A DNA stretch of 64,000 nt. Source: Pedobacter ureilyticus. GTDB taxonomy: Bacteria > Bacteroidota > Bacteroidia > Sphingobacteriales > Sphingobacteriaceae. A program made the position numbers and the translations under genes. Below the pieces are notes generated by a model. The model had not been told where the DNA came from. It made no database searches and saw nothing but the letters and a program-made list of their open reading frames with translations. The stretch lies in NCBI RefSeq assembly GCF_005925345.1, contig NZ_SSHJ01000019.1, positions 1 through 64,000 of the forward strand, written 5' to 3'. Within the stretch, counting starts at the first letter, position 1; every line of letters begins with the position of its first letter. Below are positions 62,196-64,000 of this stretch, one piece after another.

Positions 62196-64000
62196 CTATT
62201 TCAAATTCATATTTAAACCAAAAGTGATGGTATTAGACCTCGGATAGGCCGAGAAATCAAAACCTGGCGTAAGCGCTCCGGCCCTCGTAGAAACTTCAGG
62301 ATCCATACCAGAGTAGTTGGTCCAAGTCCATAAGTTTTGCGCTGATAGGTATAATCTTAAACTTTGAAGAAAAGATTTACCAAATACTTTTGAAGGCAAA
62401 TTATATCCTAAAGCCAACGTTTTTAAACGCAGGTAAGAGCCATCTTCAATACCGTAAGAGGAATAATAACTGCCCGAACCTTCATTTACACGAGGAATAT
62501 CACTTGTTGGATTTTCTGGCGTCCAGCGATTAGCGTAAGATGCATACATGTTAGAATGAGGCATGTAATAACGTTCAAACATATATTTGTTGGCATTAAG
62601 GATATCGTTACCATAACTCCATTGAAAAAACACGCTTAAATCGAAATTTTTATAGGTAAACGTGTTGTTGAAACCTCCTGTATGTACAGGAAAACCATTA
62701 CCAATGACCGTTCTATCGTTGGCATCGATAATTCCATCACCGTTAATGTCTTTGTATTTCATATCGCCAGGGCGTACGTTTGCCCTTGAACCTGGATAAG
62801 CGATGTTATTTTTCAGGTAATAGGTACTTCCTGTTTGGGTAAAATTCTCAGGTTTGTAAGTTCCTTCGTAAACAAAACCGAACATTAACCCTACTGGTTC
62901 GCCTTTTCTGGCAATATAGGCTGGCTGGCTATCTCTATTATATTCCCACCACACCGCAGTAGCCAAAGTTTCTTGGTTTTCTGTTAGCGAGATCACTTTA
63001 TTACGGTTAAAAGAAATGTTGAAGTTAGATGTCCACATGAAATCTCTTTTCTTGATGTTTACCGTGTTTAGCGTAATTTCCAAACCTTTGTTTTCTACTT
63101 CTCCAATGTTTTTAAAAGAAGTTAGGTAACCAGAAGAACCTGGCAGCTGTGCATTGAGCAATAAATCTTTGGTGCGTTTTTGGTAAACCTCTGCGGTTAG
63201 GTTAACCCTGTTTTTGAACATATTCAGATCTAACCCGATGTTTGTCATATAGGTGCTTTCCCATTTCAAATCTGGATTGCCCATTACGGTTTTAGCGCTA
63301 CCGATAATTAACTCGCCCCCAAAGTAATAACGATCTGGCCTTAGTGCCGTAATTTGCGGCAGCGAAGCATATTCGCCTACCCTGTTATTGCCCGTTGCAC
63401 CCCAACTTACACGAAGCTTAGCATCGTTAACGAATTTTAAAGATTTCATAAACTTTTCGCCACTAAAACGCCACATTAAAGAAGCTGAAGGAAAATATCC
63501 CCAACGGTTTTGCGGTGAAAATTTTGAAGATCCATCGGCACGCATGGTTGCGGTAAGGTAATATTTACTGGAATAATTATAATTTAAACGACTATAGTAA
63601 GACATTAAGCCCCAATCGTTTTGGTAGGTTTGCATCGAATAAAAAGTCCCTTGATCCATGCCACTCATCCCTAAAGTTTCGTAGGGAATTTGTTGCATGC
63701 GGGTATAATTGTACAAATGATCTTCGTACTGTAGAGAGAAACCTCCCATCACATCAAATTTATGTTGGCCTTTCTTTATCGCATAAGTTAGCGTGTTCTC
63801 ATTGAGCCAATTTGATTTTTCATCAAACATCTGCCCAGCGTTTACACCTAAAGTAGTGGTTAATGGGTTACCGCTTCTACTTTGTGAGTTATTGAAAATG
63901 TCGTTTCTCCTATCATTTTTAGAATAACCGATGATAGATCTGAATTTCAAGTTCTTCACAATATTGGCCTCTACATAACCATTGGCCATCATAAAAGTAA
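62196..64000 (-). CDS. SusC/RagA TonB-dependent transporter, partial (C-terminal part)
   Basis: About 600 residues of the beta-barrel part of a SusC-type TonB-dependent transporter. The frame is open to the window edge, so the gene starts beyond 64000 and lacks its plug, STN and CarboxypepD-like domains here. Barrel-end features are GMDPEVSTRAGALTPGFDFS and AYPRSNTITFGLNMNLK, and NGDGIIDANDRTVIGNGFP is the typical Ca-like loop of SusC proteins. It is the first gene seen of the PUL and pairs with the SusD gene 8 bp downstream. Confidence 0.92.
   Translation of the reverse strand, partial: TFMMANGYVEANIVKNLKFRSIIGYSKNDRRNDIFNNSQSRSGNPLTTTLGVNAGQMFDEKSNWLNENTLTYAIKKGQHKFDVMGGFSLQYEDHLYNYTRMQQIPYETLGMSGMDQGTFYSMQTYQNDWGLMSYYSRLNYNYSSKYYLTATMRADGSSKFSPQNRWGYFPSASLMWRFSGEKFMKSLKFVNDAKLRVSWGATGNNRVGEYASLPQITALRPDRYYFGGELIIGSAKTVMGNPDLKWESTYMTNIGLDLNMFKNRVNLTAEVYQKRTKDLLLNAQLPGSSGYLTSFKNIGEVENKGLEITLNTVNIKKRDFMWTSNFNISFNRNKVISLTENQETLATAVWWEYNRDSQPAYIARKGEPVGLMFGFVYEGTYKPENFTQTGSTYYLKNNIAYPGSRANVRPGDMKYKDINGDGIIDANDRTVIGNGFPVHTGGFNNTFTYKNFDLSVFFQWSYGNDILNANKYMFERYYMPHSNMYASYANRWTPENPTSDIPRVNEGSGSYYSSYGIEDGSYLRLKTLALGYNLPSKVFGKSFLQSLRLYLSAQNLWTWTNYSGMDPEVSTRAGALTPGFDFSAYPRSNTITFGLNMNLK

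Noticed and set aside
1..64000. tRNA, rRNA or riboswitch genes
   Set aside because: I looked in each intergenic gap for cloverleaf or known riboswitch features and saw none. A covariance-model search could still find small RNAs.

Overview
The window looks like a chromosome segment of a Bacteroidota bacterium, most likely a Sphingobacteriaceae member close to Pedobacter. This rests on SusC/SusD pairs, promoter boxes of the TAnnTTTG type with a TTG about 20 bp upstream, weak Shine-Dalgarno signals, the FtsX-DUF3098-UppP-TruB gene order, and many A+T-rich intergenic palindromic repeats. I saw no rRNA, tRNA, CRISPR array or prophage. The genus is an inference.

Layout. 0.3-10.6 kb: the sucA-sucB 2-oxoglutarate dehydrogenase operon, a DASH-type cryptochrome, a Crp/Fnr regulator with an AhpD-like protein, a WG-repeat lipoprotein, a glycosyltransferase and RNase HII. 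10.6-12.8 kb: an accessory pocket with a 406-bp MITE-like element that splits an older palindromic repeat, then a DUF4143 ATPase preceded by four 32-bp palindromic tandem repeats. 12.8-17.2 kb: an OppC-type permease, a GT2 glycosyltransferase and a flippase-like membrane protein, then a YoeB-type toxin-antitoxin pair and ruvC. 17.2-25 kb: a LytS/LytTR two-component system, secreted proteins of unknown role, a TerC-like protein and a polyprenyl diphosphate synthase. 25-33.5 kb: an alpha/beta hydrolase, dgt, an outer-membrane TonB receptor and leuS. 33.57-35.03 kb: a non-coding tandem array of 14 units of 100, 103 or 105 bp. 35.2-40.5 kb: ftsX, DUF3098, a DUF2281/PIN pair, uppP, truB, a YitT-like gene and ribF. 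40.6-52.3 kb: a Kef-like antiporter, truncated globin, LysE exporter, uvrA, ECF sigma factor, MFS exporter, msrB, sucD and a phosphopantetheinyl transferase. 52.3-64 kb: a polysaccharide utilization locus (PUL) on the minus strand, cut by the window end inside its SusC gene.

How the genes work together. sucA, sucB and sucD serve adjoining steps of the TCA cycle from two separate loci. uppP, ftsX, the polyprenyl synthase, the glycosyltransferases and the flippase-like protein point to envelope biogenesis. The PUL combines SusC/SusD import, a DUF5017 surface lipoprotein, a GH88 unsaturated uronyl hydrolase, a heparinase II/III-type lyase, a sialate O-acetylesterase-like enzyme and a GH53 endo-galactanase. 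That set suits an acetylated, uronate-containing polysaccharide with galactan parts.

The most unusual signals are repeats. Two essential genes, leuS and ribF, carry in-frame insertions that look like genomic repeats turned into coding sequence. There is a length-polymorphic tandem array, a nested MITE with an 8-bp target duplication, a 32-bp operator-like repeat set that ends in a promoter, and at least five families of dispersed hairpin repeats. No proven new system is visible. The coding-repeat insertions and the repeat-controlled ATPase are the best candidates for follow-up.
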